From an uncultured Prevotellaceae bacterium (GTDB taxonomy: Bacteria > Bacteroidota > Bacteroidia > Bacteroidales > Bacteroidaceae), in contig CACZPU010000023.1 of assembly GCA_902783165.1 (NCBI GenBank), positions 1 through 39,518 of the forward strand: DNA of 39,518 nucleotides, in the 5' to 3' direction. Both the position numbers and the translations under genes were made by a program. Of the stretch, positions 1 to 9,407 are shown piece by piece. How positions within the stretch are numbered: the first letter of the stretch is position 1; the number at the start of each line of letters is the position of its first letter. Under the pieces are notes generated by a model. It was given only the letters and a program-made list of their open reading frames with translations. It had not been told where the DNA came from and ran no database searches.

Positions 1-1
1 G

Positions 2-75
2 CGCTTCAGGATGGGCTTGAACCAACGACCCCCTGATTAACAGTCAGGTGCTCTAACCAACTGAGCTACTGAAGC
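2..75 (-). tRNA. tRNA-Asn (anticodon GTT)
   Basis: Read on the minus strand, the acceptor stem GCTTCAG (69-75) pairs perfectly with CTGAAGC (3-9). The D-arm GCTCAGTTGGTTAGAGC and the T-arm containing GGTTCAAGCC are both present. The anticodon stem CCTGA/TCAGG encloses the loop CTGTTAA, which places GTT at positions 34-36 and so specifies asparagine. The discriminator base is G, as expected for tRNA-Asn. CCA is not seen, because only one base of the window lies beyond the discriminator. The gene is transcribed away from the protease gene and has its own promoter at 122-153. Confidence 0.97.
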
Positions 76-121
76 AGTATATTGAATCGGTTAACAGAAT
101 TGCTGTTCTCGATTGCGGATG

Positions 122-153
122 CAAAAGTACGGCGATTTTTTGAAACCACCAAA
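122..153 (-). promoter_or_regulatory. Promoter of tRNA-Asn (Bacteroidetes type)
   Basis: On the minus strand TTTG (150-153), exactly 20 nt, then TACTTTTG (122-129). This matches the Bacteroidetes primary sigma consensus TTTG-N19-21-TAnnTTTG. Transcription would start near 115, about 40 nt before the mature tRNA 5' end. Confidence 0.75.
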
Positions 154-234
154 CTTTTTCAGAAATTTTTTTCGTTTTCTCTAAAAATACAATAATTTTT
201 TATTAAAAATGGGTGTAATCCGACAGGAAAGATG

Positions 235-242
235 TATTTTTG
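235..242 (+). promoter_or_regulatory. Probable -7 element of the S41 protease gene
   Basis: TATTTTTG matches TAnnTTTG. No convincing TTTG lies 19-21 nt upstream, so only half of the promoter is seen. A start near 248 would give a leader of about 80 nt before the ATG at 330. It would also mean that the reading frame open upstream of 330 is not translated from its first possible codon. Confidence 0.45.
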
Positions 243-329
243 CATCCGCAATCAAGTTATGATTTTGCATTCATTCTGTTTTTGATTATCATCAATCGAC
301 CGGGCTATTGTAATGCCATAGTTTTAATT

Positions 330-1994
330 ATGAAGAAAATATTGTCCTTGCTTGTAGCGTTGATTTCATTTTTCCCCTCGTATTCGCAGGAAAAGGAAGA
401 TCACAATTTTGAGGTTGCTAAAAATTTGGAGATATTCAATGTTCTTTTTAAGAACCTTGACATGATGTATGTTGACACCATTGATGCCAATCGGTTGATT
501 GGAACTGGTATCAATGCAATGCTTCAGCAACTGGACCCCTATACGGTTTATTATCCTGAATCGAATGACCTGAAGGCATTTATCACCGGAAAGTATGCAG
601 GAATTGGTGCAGTCATCCGCTACCATATGAAACGGAAGAATGCAGTTATCGACGAACCATACTTTAACACCCCATCGCAAGAAGCGGGACTAAAGAAGGG
701 GGACGTCATACTAAGTATCGACGATTCAACAATGGCAGGAAAGGACACAAAATATGTGAGTGAGCACCTGCGCGGCGATGCCGGAACATCGTTCATGTTG
801 AAGATACTTAGACCAAGTACCAACAAAATCATGCAAATGAAAATAACGCGCAGAACCATCCAGCAGATGCCAACAATTCCGTATTATGGTATGCGCGAAG
901 ACAGTATCGGATATATTTATTTAACGCAATTTGTTGAGGGATGCGCCAAAGAAGTGCGCAGGGCATTTATCGACTTGAAGAAGCAAGGCATGAAAAAACT
1001 TGTGCTTGATTTGCGCAACAACGGCGGCGGAAGCGAGCAAGAAGCTGCCAACTTAGTGAATCTGTTTGTTCCTCGTGGCATCACAGTTGTTTCTAACCGC
1101 GGAAAACTTCCTCGCAGCAATCATGAATACAAGACGACCGTGGAGCCTCTCGACTCGGTGATGCCTGTCGTGGTGCTTGTAAATGACGCGACAGCCTCTT
1201 CGAGCGAAATAACAAGTGGAGCACTACAAGACCTCGACCGTGCTGTTATTTTAGGAACACGCACATACGGGAAAGGACTCGTACAACTTCCAATGGACCT
1301 CCCCTACAACACCCAGATGAAACTGACCACTGGAAAATATTATATCCCGAGCGGGCGCTGCATTCAGGCCATTAATTACAAGCGCGGTGTTGGTGAGGTG
1401 GCCGACCACATCCCAGACTCTCTCACTCATGTTTTTTATACTTGCAATGGCCGCGAAGTGCGAGATGGATGCGGCATCATGCCCGATGTGGAAGTGCGAC
1501 CAGACTCCCTGCCCAACATTGCTTATTACCTAAGTGCAAGCGGTCATGACAGCACAGAAGTGATGTTTGACTATGTGGTTGATTATATATCAAGCCATCC
1601 CACCATCCCCCATCCTTCTGAATTCTCCATATCAGACGCCGAATATGAGGATTTTTGCCAACGTGTGATAAAAAGTGGTTTCACATACGACCCAGAAAGT
1701 GAAAAGGCTATGAAAAGTTTGAAGAAGCTTATGGAGTTTGAGGGATACTATGAAGATGCTCGTCCTGAGTTTGAGGCCTTAGCCAAGAAGCTTGAACACA
1801 ATCTGGAACGTGACCTGAAACGTCACCAAGATGTTATCAGAAACATACTTGCCGACGATATCATTTCTGCTTATTACTATCAAAGCGGTGCCGTGGAATA
1901 TAGTCTAAAGCATGACAAGCAGATGAAAGAGGCATGTCGATTGTTAAACCATCTGGACGAGTATCACCGTCTGCTACATCCAGCAAAGCCGTAA
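330..1994 (+). CDS. S41 family C-terminal processing peptidase, secreted
   Basis: Periplasmic serine protease of the CtpA/Prc family, 554 aa. The start at ATG 330 is preferred because it gives a typical signal peptide (MKKILSLLVALISFFPSYSQ); the frame is open further upstream but that part is not signal-like and overlaps the putative promoter. A PDZ domain lies at roughly residues 75-165 (GIGAVIRY, SQEAGLKKGDVILSIDD). The S41 core follows, with the region LDLRNNGGG. The motif ASSSE and the downstream TYGKG give a Ser290/Lys315 dyad with the 25-residue spacing known for Prc and D1 protease. The C-terminal 170 residues are helical and charged, as in the Bacteroidetes branch of the family. Such enzymes trim or degrade periplasmic proteins; the substrate cannot be told. 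It is monocistronic: a tRNA lies behind it and a long non-coding stretch follows. Confidence 0.92.
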   Translation: MKKILSLLVALISFFPSYSQEKEDHNFEVAKNLEIFNVLFKNLDMMYVDTIDANRLIGTGINAMLQQLDPYTVYYPESNDLKAFITGKYAGIGAVIRYHMKRKNAVIDEPYFNTPSQEAGLKKGDVILSIDDSTMAGKDTKYVSEHLRGDAGTSFMLKILRPSTNKIMQMKITRRTIQQMPTIPYYGMREDSIGYIYLTQFVEGCAKEVRRAFIDLKKQGMKKLVLDLRNNGGGSEQEAANLVNLFVPRGITVVSNRGKLPRSNHEYKTTVEPLDSVMPVVVLVNDATASSSEITSGALQDLDRAVILGTRTYGKGLVQLPMDLPYNTQMKLTTGKYYIPSGRCIQAINYKRGVGEVADHIPDSLTHVFYTCNGREVRDGCGIMPDVEVRPDSLPNIAYYLSASGHDSTEVMFDYVVDYISSHPTIPHPSEFSISDAEYEDFCQRVIKSGFTYDPESEKAMKSLKKLMEFEGYYEDARPEFEALAKKLEHNLERDLKRHQDVIRNILADDIISAYYYQSGAVEYSLKHDKQMKEACRLLNHLDEYHRLLHPAKP

Positions 1995-2682
1995 TACATT
2001 ACTTTTCAACTTGCAAATAATAGTTTTTTGAGTTTCAAAACATCATCTTTTGAATTGCTAAAGATGAGGTTTCGTCAGCTAGTTGTAACACTCCACTTGC
2101 ACCACCTACAAAATTGAAACAACAACATCCCACACGAACTATTATGTTCCTATAAACCAGTTTGTTACGCAATATCAACCTGCGCAGCCCTCCCTGCTAC
2201 CCAAACAGGAGTTCTAACCTTTGTTTCATTTATTGTTGTACGGGGAAGACAAGTTTCGATTCCAAACAGTTTCAATATTTATTCGCGATTACAACAGCAA
2301 AGATTTAGCAAACATTTCCTTTCCATATTTTGGCATTATTCTGCCGCAACCTCAGACACATTGATAAGTTCTTGGAACACAAAGAACACATGAACATAGA
2401 AGCAGAAGACCGCAACTCCTGCAGAAATTACACCAATAACAGTAGTGATTAAAATAATCCGTGAACGCTATGTCTTTTGTGGTCCAATTATAAACATATG
2501 TAAGGAATCCAACGGGTTCCTGTATGGGATACATCTAAGAAAAGCATTGATGGACAACAAAATATGTTTCTTTGCGGATTCTTTTATATGAATTTTCCAA
2601 GTCGATGATAGGCTGTGTTTTAGCAATACCAAGGAGTATACAAACTGAATTTAAGAAAAAAATGTAATAAGATGCTAAAATA
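1995..2682. other. Long non-coding stretch with a possible gene remnant
   Basis: About 690 bp between the protease gene and the rimP promoter hold no convincing gene. An 8-bp inverted repeat TCATCTTT/AAAGATGA (2043-2067) sits just after the protease gene; it has no T-run, so it is at best a weak terminator. On the minus strand, 2336-2467 reads as 43 codons of transmembrane-like sequence (RIILITTVIGVISAGVAVFC and onward) to a TAA stop, entered through an in-frame TAG with further open sequence upstream of it. This could be the end of a decayed membrane-protein gene or chance. Other open frames here lack a plausible start and any recognisable protein character. Confidence 0.4.
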
Positions 2683-2714
2683 TTTGGCTGTTCGGCAAAA
2701 AAATAGTAATTTTG
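2683..2714 (+). promoter_or_regulatory. Promoter of the rimP-nusA-infB operon
   Basis: TTTG (2683-2686), 20 nt, TAATTTTG (2707-2714), a near-ideal Bacteroidetes promoter. Transcription should begin near 2720. This fixes the rimP start, because the longer frame beginning at 2672 would start upstream of the transcript. Confidence 0.8.
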
Positions 2715-2729
2715 CAACCGTTCAGAGGA

Positions 2730-2758
2730 ATGAGGGGCTTGACAAAGCTCCTCATTTT
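2730..2758 (+). promoter_or_regulatory. Terminator-like hairpin in the rimP leader
   Basis: ATGAGGGGCTT (2730-2740) pairs with AAGCTCCTCAT (2745-2755): 11 base pairs including one G-U, closing the tetraloop GACA, and followed by TTTT (2755-2758). It starts about 10 nt after the predicted transcription start and ends 21 nt before the rimP ATG. It has the form of an intrinsic terminator, so it may act as an attenuator or as a binding site for feedback by NusA, which is encoded in the same operon. The regulatory role is an inference. Confidence 0.6.
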
Positions 2759-2776
2759 AATTTATATGACATTTAT

Positions 2777-3244
2777 ATGATTGACAAAAACATTGTAAAA
2801 AGTTTGGTAGAGGAATGGCTTGAAGGCAAGGATTATTTCCTCGTAGATGTAGAAATTAGTAGCGACAACAAGATTGTGGTGGAAATTGACCATGCTGACG
2901 GAGTATGGATTGAGGACTGCGTAGAGTTGAGTCGTTTCATCGAGGACAGGCTCAACAGAGATGAGGAGGATTATGAACTGGAAGTTGGCTCGGCAGGTCT
3001 AGGCCAGCCATTTAAAGTTCCACAGCAATACCGCAACTTCATCGGGAAAGAGGTAGAAGTGCTCACAGATGAAGGCAAGAAGGTAAAAGGAGTTCTGACA
3101 AGCGTCGACGGCAACGACTTTACTGTGACGGTGGAGGAGAAAGTTCGTATCGAAGGCAAGAAACGCCCTGAACTTCAGACTGTGGAGAAGACCTTCCAGA
3201 TGGACAAAGTGAAATATACAAAATATCTAATAAGTTTCAAATAA
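2777..3244 (+). CDS. rimP: Ribosome maturation factor RimP
   Basis: Small 155-aa cytoplasmic factor needed for maturation of the 30S subunit. The start at ATG 2777 (MIDKNIVKSLVEEW) is chosen because it lies after the promoter and leader hairpin and gives the usual family length. Family features include the N-terminal alpha/beta domain with DYFLVDVEIS and IVVEIDHADGVWIEDCVELSR, the segment YELEVGSAGLGQPFK (equivalent to the conserved EVSSPGxxRPL), and a C-terminal SH3-like domain with EVEVLTDEGKKVKGVL. It is the first gene of the conserved rimP-nusA-infB operon; nusA begins 3 nt after its stop codon, so translation is probably coupled. Confidence 0.95.
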   Translation: MIDKNIVKSLVEEWLEGKDYFLVDVEISSDNKIVVEIDHADGVWIEDCVELSRFIEDRLNRDEEDYELEVGSAGLGQPFKVPQQYRNFIGKEVEVLTDEGKKVKGVLTSVDGNDFTVTVEEKVRIEGKKRPELQTVEKTFQMDKVKYTKYLISFK

Positions 3245-3247
3245 GCA

Positions 3248-4513
3248 ATGGCAGCAAAAAAGAATGCGGTGGATACCGTAAGTTTGGTAGACACCTTCAA
3301 TCAGTTTACGGCTGACAAGAACATCGACCGTACAACACTGGTGAGCGTACTGGAAGAAAGTTTCCGCAATGTGATTGCCAAGATTTTTGGCAGTGACGAG
3401 AATTTCGACGTGATTGTGAACCCAGAAAAGGGCGATTTTGAAATTTACCGCAACCGTGTAGTAGTAGCCGACGGTGAGGTGGAGGACGAGAACAAGGAGA
3501 TATCTCTGAGCGATGCGCAAAAGATTGAGAGCGATTACGAAGAGGGCGAGGAAGTTTCTGAGCGTGTAGATTTCGCCAAGTTCGGCCGCCGTGCCATTCT
3601 GAATCTTCGCCAGACTTTGGCATCGAAGATTCTTGAACTAGAGCACGACAGTCTGTACAACAAGTACAAAGATCGAGTTGGCCAAGTTATTAGCGCCGAG
3701 GTTTATCAGGTGTGGAAGCGCGAGGTACTTCTTGTTGACGATGAGAACAACGAACTGATACTGCCTAAGAGTGAACAGATCCCCAACGACCAGTATCGCA
3801 AAGGCGAGACTGTTCGCGCCGTCATCCATCAAGTGAACAACGAGAACAACAATCCAAAGATTATCCTCAGTCGAACAAGTCCAGAATTCCTAAAGAGGCT
3901 GTTGGAGGCTGAGGTTCCCGAAATCAACGATGGACTGATTACCATTCGCCGTGTTGCCCGCATGCCGGGAGAACGTGCAAAGATTGCCGTGGAAAGCTAC
4001 GACGAGCGTATCGATCCTGTTGGAGCTTGCGTGGGCGTAAAGGGAAGTCGTATTCACGGCATCGTTCGTGAATTGAACAACGAAAACATTGATGTGATTA
4101 ATTACACATCCAACATCAAGCTGTTCATCCAGCGCGCACTGAGCCCAGCCAAGGTATCGAGCATCATCGTGAACGAGGAAGAACACAAGGCAGAAGTTTA
4201 CCTTCGCCCCGAGGAAGTGTCATTGGCCATCGGCCGTAGTGGTATGAATATCAAACTCGCCTCTATGCTCACAGAATACACCATAGACGTATTCCGCGAG
4301 ATAGACGAGAGCGAAGCCGATGAAGATATCTATCTGGACGAGTTCGCTGACGAAGTAGACCAGTGGGTGATTGACGCCATCAAAGCTATTGGTCTCGACA
4401 CAGCAAAGGCTGTGCTCAACGCACCACGCGAAATGTTGGTGGAGAAAGCAGATCTTGAAGAGGAGACGGTTGACAACCTGATTAAAGTATTAAAAGCAGA
4501 ATTTGAACAATAA
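3248..4513 (+). CDS. nusA: Transcription elongation/termination factor NusA
   Basis: RNA polymerase-associated factor acting in pausing, termination, antitermination and rRNA synthesis; 421 aa, the size expected in Bacteroidetes. The order is an N-terminal polymerase-binding domain (about 1-130; NIDRTTLVSVLEESFRNVI), an S1 RNA-binding domain (about 135-200; GQVISAEVYQVWKREVLL), and two KH domains (about 205-350; VGACVGVKGSRIHGIVREL and LAIGRSGMNIKLASML). A short acidic tail follows with one helical repeat (AIGLDTAKAVLNAPREML) in place of the two AR repeats of E. coli NusA. It lies between rimP and infB with 3-nt and 10-nt gaps. In E. coli NusA represses its own operon; the leader hairpin here is a candidate site for the same kind of loop. 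Confidence 0.97.
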   Translation: MAAKKNAVDTVSLVDTFNQFTADKNIDRTTLVSVLEESFRNVIAKIFGSDENFDVIVNPEKGDFEIYRNRVVVADGEVEDENKEISLSDAQKIESDYEEGEEVSERVDFAKFGRRAILNLRQTLASKILELEHDSLYNKYKDRVGQVISAEVYQVWKREVLLVDDENNELILPKSEQIPNDQYRKGETVRAVIHQVNNENNNPKIILSRTSPEFLKRLLEAEVPEINDGLITIRRVARMPGERAKIAVESYDERIDPVGACVGVKGSRIHGIVRELNNENIDVINYTSNIKLFIQRALSPAKVSSIIVNEEEHKAEVYLRPEEVSLAIGRSGMNIKLASMLTEYTIDVFREIDESEADEDIYLDEFADEVDQWVIDAIKAIGLDTAKAVLNAPREMLVEKADLEEETVDNLIKVLKAEFEQ

Positions 4514-4523
4514 GGAGTGATTA

Positions 4524-7340
4524 ATGAGCATCCGATTAAACAAAGCAATACGCGAATTGAACATAGGACTTCAAACGGCAGTTGAATTCCTGGAAAAGAA
4601 AAGCGACCTGGGTGAAGTGAGAAGTGACCTGAACTTCAAGCTCAATGATGAACAATACGCCGCCCTGGTCAACCAGTTCAAGAAAGACAAGGAAGTGAAA
4701 GGCCTTGTAGACAAGCTCTTCCCCAAAAAGGAAAAGAAGCAACATGTCGCTGAACCGGTAAAGGAAGTGGCAAACATCCTTCCCGAGCAGAAACAACAGT
4801 TTAAACCGCTTGGGAAAATCGATCTGGACAATTTAGGAAAAAAGACAGAACCTACTAAGCCAGAACCCGCCGCTCCTGCTCCGAAAGCAGAACCGAAGAC
4901 TACTACTGCCGATAGTCCGAAGCCAGAAGTAAAGCCGACAGAAGAACCGAAGAGACCGGTTTCTGTTGTCGAGCCTGTTCAGCCACAGCCACAGGCTCCT
5001 GTTGAGAATCATCAAAAAAAGAAAGAGGCGCCAAAGCCTCAACAGCCAAAGGTGGAAAAGCCACAGCCAGTCGCTGAGCCAAAAGAAGAGAAGGAACCGA
5101 CAGCCACAGAAGTGTTTACTCTGAAGAGTGAGAAGAAACTTGCTCCGAAAGTGAACGTGCTGGGGAAAATCGACCTCGACTCCATTAATCAAAGCACACG
5201 ACCGAAGAAGAAGTCAAAGGAAGAAAAGCGCCGCGAACGCGAGGAAAAGACCCAACAATCATTTGGGAATGGCGAGAAGAAGAAACGTGCTCGTATTAAC
5301 AACAAAGAACGCGTGGACATTGAGGCCGAAGTGAAAAAACCTCAAGGCGGAAAGCACAACAACAATGCCAATGCTGGCGATAACAAGAAAAAGAACAAGA
5401 ACAAGAAACGCATCCAGAAACCTCTGGAAGTAAACGAAGAAGACGTTGCACGCCAAGTAAAAGAAACGCTGGCACGACTTACTAGCAAGCAAAACCAGAA
5501 CAAGAAAGGTGCAAAATATCGTAAGGAGAAGCGCGATGCTGTTCAAGAGAAACTTCAAGAGCAGATGGCTGAGGAGCAAGCAGGAAGCAAGACATTGAAG
5601 CTTACCGAATTTGTTACAGTCAGCGAACTTGCCACCATGATGAACGTTGGTGTCAACCAAGTTATCGGAACCTGTATGAGCATCGGCATCATGGTAAGTA
5701 TCAACCAGCGTTTGGATGCAGAGACTATCAACATTGTGGCTGACGAATTCGGATTCAAGACCGAATACGTGAGTGCTGAGGTGCAAAACGCCATCACCGA
5801 AGAAGAGGATGACGAGAATGACCTCGTCAGTAGAGCCCCAATCGTTACTGTGATGGGCCATGTAGACCATGGTAAAACCTCCCTACTCGACCACATCCGC
5901 AACACCAATGTGATTGCTGGTGAAGCCGGTGGTATCACCCAGCACATAGGAGCATATAACGTGGAATTGAAAGACGGCCGCAAGATAACGTTCCTAGACA
6001 CTCCAGGACATGAAGCTTTTACCGCAATGCGTGCCCGTGGTGCCCAAGTGACCGACATCGCGATTATCATTGTAGCCGCCGATGACAGTGTGATGCCTAC
6101 CACAAAGGAGGCCATCGCTCATGCTCAGGCTGCCAATGTGCCGATGGTGTTTGCCATCAACAAGATTGACAAGCCTGGCGCAAATCCAGACAAAATACGT
6201 GAGGATTTGGCCAACATGAACCTGCTTGTTGAAGAATGGGGCGGTAAGTATCAGTGTCAGGAAATCAGCGCCAAGAAAGGCATCGGTGTTGACGACTTGC
6301 TCGAGAAAGTACTTCTTGAGGCAGAGATGCTTGACTTGAAGGCAAATCCAAACCGTAAAGCAACTGGTTCTATCATTGAAAGCTCACTCGACAAAGGGCG
6401 AGGCTATGTGTCAACAGTTCTCGTTTCAAACGGAACTTTAAAGGTGGGCGACATCGTGGTGGCAGGAACAAGCTATGGCCGCATCAAGGCTATGTTCAAC
6501 GAACGCAACCAGCGAATCGAGAAAGCCGGGCCTGCTGAGCCCGCCATCATTCTGGGATTGAATGGTGCTCCTACCGCTGGCGACACCTTCCACATCATGG
6601 AAACTGAGCAAGAGGCACGTGAAATCTCCAATAAGCGTCTGCAACTTCAACGTGAGCAATCTCTCCGAACCACCAAGACAGTGGGTCTCGACGAAATCTC
6701 TCACCGCATTGCTTTGGGCGAGTTCCACGAACTGAACATCATCGTGAAAGGTGACACCGATGGTTCTATTGAGGCTTTGAGCGACTCGTTCATCAAGCTC
6801 TCCACAGAAAAGGTGCAAGTAAATGTCATCAACAAAGCAGTGGGACAGATTTCCGAAAACGACGTTATGTTGGCTTCTGCAGCTGAAAACTGTATCATTA
6901 TTGGCTTCCAAGTACGTCCAAGCGCCGATGCCCGCAAACTTGCAGAGCGCGAAGGTGTGGAAATCAATACCTACAGTATCATCTATGATGCTATCGACGA
7001 GGTGAAATCCACCATGGAAGGCATGCTCGACAAGGTGAAGAAAGAGATTGTCTCTGGTGAGATTGAAGTAAAGCAAGTGTTCAAGATTTCCAAGGTGGGT
7101 ACTGTTGCCGGTGGCTTAGTTATAGATGGCAAGGTGCATAACAAGGACAAGGCTCGCGTCATTCGCGACGGTATAGTCATCCACACTGCTCCTATCGACG
7201 CCCTGAAGCGTTACAAAGACGACGCGAAAGAGGTGGCAACCGGTCTGGAATGCGGAATCTCGCTTGTTAATTTCAATGATATCCAGGTTGGTGATACCAT
7301 CGAGACATTCACAGAAATTGAAGTAGACCAGAAGCTTTGA
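4524..7340 (+). CDS. infB: Translation initiation factor IF-2
   Basis: GTPase that brings fMet-tRNA to the 30S subunit and promotes subunit joining; 938 aa. The first 45 residues form the IF2N-type fold ([20 protein letters not shown]). Then comes a linker of about 300 residues rich in Lys, Pro, Glu and Gln which contains the motif LGKIDLD twice (near residues 96 and 213). A second IF2N module ([20 protein letters not shown]) precedes the G domain, with P-loop GHVDHGKTS (residues 445-453), DTPGHEAF and NKID. Domains II to IV follow through the C-terminal tRNA-binding domain, which ends [19 protein letters not shown]. The tandem phosphatase genes start 19 nt after its stop codon on the same strand with no terminator seen, so they may be transcribed with it. 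Confidence 0.98.
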   Translation: MSIRLNKAIRELNIGLQTAVEFLEKKSDLGEVRSDLNFKLNDEQYAALVNQFKKDKEVKGLVDKLFPKKEKKQHVAEPVKEVANILPEQKQQFKPLGKIDLDNLGKKTEPTKPEPAAPAPKAEPKTTTADSPKPEVKPTEEPKRPVSVVEPVQPQPQAPVENHQKKKEAPKPQQPKVEKPQPVAEPKEEKEPTATEVFTLKSEKKLAPKVNVLGKIDLDSINQSTRPKKKSKEEKRREREEKTQQSFGNGEKKKRARINNKERVDIEAEVKKPQGGKHNNNANAGDNKKKNKNKKRIQKPLEVNEEDVARQVKETLARLTSKQNQNKKGAKYRKEKRDAVQEKLQEQMAEEQAGSKTLKLTEFVTVSELATMMNVGVNQVIGTCMSIGIMVSINQRLDAETINIVADEFGFKTEYVSAEVQNAITEEEDDENDLVSRAPIVTVMGHVDHGKTSLLDHIRNTNVIAGEAGGITQHIGAYNVELKDGRKITFLDTPGHEAFTAMRARGAQVTDIAIIIVAADDSVMPTTKEAIAHAQAANVPMVFAINKIDKPGANPDKIREDLANMNLLVEEWGGKYQCQEISAKKGIGVDDLLEKVLLEAEMLDLKANPNRKATGSIIESSLDKGRGYVSTVLVSNGTLKVGDIVVAGTSYGRIKAMFNERNQRIEKAGPAEPAIILGLNGAPTAGDTFHIMETEQEAREISNKRLQLQREQSLRTTKTVGLDEISHRIALGEFHELNIIVKGDTDGSIEALSDSFIKLSTEKVQVNVINKAVGQISENDVMLASAAENCIIIGFQVRPSADARKLAEREGVEINTYSIIYDAIDEVKSTMEGMLDKVKKEIVSGEIEVKQVFKISKVGTVAGGLVIDGKVHNKDKARVIRDGIVIHTAPIDALKRYKDDAKEVATGLECGISLVNFNDIQVGDTIETFTEIEVDQKL

Positions 7341-7359
7341 TTATTGAATACAAAGACTG

Positions 7360-9378
7360 ATGAAGAAGGGATATAAAAAGCGTTCCTTTGCAAGGAGACT
7401 AACGAGGAGGCTGGTGTTCACACTGCTCATAGTCATGGGCATTGCCTCCTCTCTCATCTTCCTGACGGGTGGTGTCTTTGTCATTATCAATGAATGCATG
7501 CGACATGAGACAATGCTCAAAGCTTTGGAAGAATACGTTGAACATGTGGCATCTGATGTTTATGTTGGAACCATCAACCAAGTTCCAGAGGTTGAAGAGA
7601 ACATCGACCGTCCTGAACAACTGATGAAAATCGCAGAACGTGTCGTTCTTCAAAATCCCCGCATTCACAGTTGTGGCATCAGCTTCGTTGAAAACTACTA
7701 TCCTCAGAAAGGACGCAGTTATATGCCCTACGCCGTCAGACGCGACAGCACGACTATTGAAGTGGTAGATTCCGGCCCCCAGTATCAGGATTATCTCCGT
7801 GAAGAATGGTTCCTGCAAGCACTGAAAGCAAATAAAGGTTATTGGTCAGAACCTTTCTTTGAGGGGAAAGACACTTTATCCCCCCTTGTAGCCTACATCC
7901 ACCCAATCCACGACAAGCAGGGCCGTACAGTAGCTATTATTGGTGCAGACATATCACTTCACTGGCTCCAAGAAAAAATGGGGCGTAAGGACATGAAAGT
8001 TTATTCCTACGAGTGGACTGGAACTAGCGAAGGAGAAATTTTAGAGAAAGAAAAGGCTGGTAAAAGCTTACGCTGGAAACCCTACTGTATTCTAATCTCA
8101 AGCAAAGGCACTTTCATTGTACATCCAGACAAGAAGCGCATCATACGCGATAATATCAGCAGTATCGTCAAGGCCTCTACTGACACCATCACCGCCACCA
8201 TATGCCGTCAGATGATGGAAGGCAAAAGTAGTGCAGATTGTTTTAAGGACTCCTATTGCGAAAGCGGAGATTTCGATGGACACGATTGCTATGTATTCTT
8301 TATGCCCATCGAACACACTAACTGGTCTCTTGCTCTTGTCGTGCCATATATGACAATCGATCTAATCGCTTACATCGTGGGTGGTATGTTGGTTTTCCTC
8401 ATCATCACTGCATTGATCGTGGTTTGGCTAGTTAGCCGATTTACAATCCGTCGTACAGTCAAACCTCTAAAACAGTTGGCGTCTTCTGCACATGAAGTGG
8501 CCAAGGGAAACTTCAACACACCCCTCCCAACCATCAAGCACAACGACGAGATACGCCAATTGCGCGACTCGTTTGAAGACATGCAGCATTCTCTTACAAA
8601 TTACATCGAAGAGCTTAAGGATACCACTGCTTCGAAAGCAGCCATTGAGAAAGAACTGAAAGTGGCTCATGATATTCAAATGGCCATGCTGCCAAAGGTA
8701 TTTCCACCATATCCAGAAAGGAACGACTTAGACATCTATGGACAATTGACTCCTGCCAAGGATGTGGGTGGCGACTTATTCGATTTCTATATTCGCGATA
8801 ATCACTTGTTTTTTTGCATCGGTGATGTATCTGGAAAGGGTGTCCCAGCTTCGTTGGTAATGGCAGTTACACGTTCTTTGTTCCGTAACATCTCTGCACA
8901 TACATCAGAACCTGAGATAATTATCACAGCACTGAATGAGGCATTGACAGAAGGAAACGACACGAACATGTTTGTTACGATTTTTGTTGGAGTACTCAAC
9001 TTAGCCAATGGACATCTTCTCTACTGCAATGCAGGTCACAACGCCCCATTCCTTATTGGTCAAGGAGTAGGTATGGTGCCCTGTGATTCAAACCTACCAA
9101 TTGGTATCATGTCTGATTGGAAATACTCCCTTCAAGAGTTGACCATTGAACACCAGACTACCATTTTTCTATATACGGATGGATTGAATGAGGCTGAAAA
9201 CAGTGAACATATACAGTTTGGTATTCAAAGAATTAGAATTATAGCAGAGAAACTTTTGGCAACAGGAAACAACCAACCCGCTAAGATTCTTAACAATATG
9301 ACAGTAGCCGTTCATACTTTTGTAAGCGATGCCGAGCAAAGCGACGATCTAACTATGCTCGCCATCAAATACTTATAA
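7360..9378 (+). CDS. Membrane sensor with HAMP and SpoIIE/PP2C phosphatase domain (copy 1)
   Basis: Predicted inner-membrane Ser/Thr phosphatase of the RsbU/SpoIIE type, 672 aa. A basic N-terminus ([17 protein letters not shown]) leads into TM1 (about 20-42). The extracytoplasmic region (about 43-330) looks like a Cache-type sensor (YPQKGRSYMPYAVRRD, EWFLQALKANKGYWSEPFF, LVAYIHPIHDKQGRTVAIIG). TM2 spans about 332-360, followed by a HAMP domain (VKPLKQLASSAHEVAKGNF) and a short coiled coil. The PP2C domain carries DVGGD (D468), GDVSGKG (D489), [10 protein letters not shown] and SDD (D662-D663), so the metal-binding acidic residues are in place. Known relatives dephosphorylate an anti-anti-sigma protein to switch a sigma factor on; no such partner is encoded nearby. 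The gene starts 19 nt after infB and is 29 nt from its paralogue. Confidence 0.9.
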   Translation: MKKGYKKRSFARRLTRRLVFTLLIVMGIASSLIFLTGGVFVIINECMRHETMLKALEEYVEHVASDVYVGTINQVPEVEENIDRPEQLMKIAERVVLQNPRIHSCGISFVENYYPQKGRSYMPYAVRRDSTTIEVVDSGPQYQDYLREEWFLQALKANKGYWSEPFFEGKDTLSPLVAYIHPIHDKQGRTVAIIGADISLHWLQEKMGRKDMKVYSYEWTGTSEGEILEKEKAGKSLRWKPYCILISSKGTFIVHPDKKRIIRDNISSIVKASTDTITATICRQMMEGKSSADCFKDSYCESGDFDGHDCYVFFMPIEHTNWSLALVVPYMTIDLIAYIVGGMLVFLIITALIVVWLVSRFTIRRTVKPLKQLASSAHEVAKGNFNTPLPTIKHNDEIRQLRDSFEDMQHSLTNYIEELKDTTASKAAIEKELKVAHDIQMAMLPKVFPPYPERNDLDIYGQLTPAKDVGGDLFDFYIRDNHLFFCIGDVSGKGVPASLVMAVTRSLFRNISAHTSEPEIIITALNEALTEGNDTNMFVTIFVGVLNLANGHLLYCNAGHNAPFLIGQGVGMVPCDSNLPIGIMSDWKYSLQELTIEHQTTIFLYTDGLNEAENSEHIQFGIQRIRIIAEKLLATGNNQPAKILNNMTVAVHTFVSDAEQSDDLTMLAIKYL

Positions 9379-9407
9379 ATTTTCTGTAGGTAAAGAACAA
9401 TGTGGCA

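Noticed and set aside
2535-2717. Minus-strand open frame of 60 codons across the rimP promoter
   Set aside because: It overlaps a strong promoter, has no plausible ribosome-binding site and shows no known domain.
2672-2776. Longer start for rimP
   Set aside because: The extension would begin before the predicted transcription start and translate the promoter and leader hairpin.
5000-5420. Repetitive Lys/Pro/Glu coding region as a tandem DNA repeat
   Set aside because: There is no regular period; it is the low-complexity linker usual in IF-2.
5259-5870. Open frame of about 200 codons on the minus strand inside infB
   Set aside because: It is antisense to the IF-2 linker and its composition mirrors the Lys/Glu-rich coding strand; no domain, start signal or promoter is seen.
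6438-7076. Open frame of about 210 codons on the minus strand inside infB
   Set aside because: Shadow of the conserved IF-2 C-terminal domains; no protein-like features of its own.
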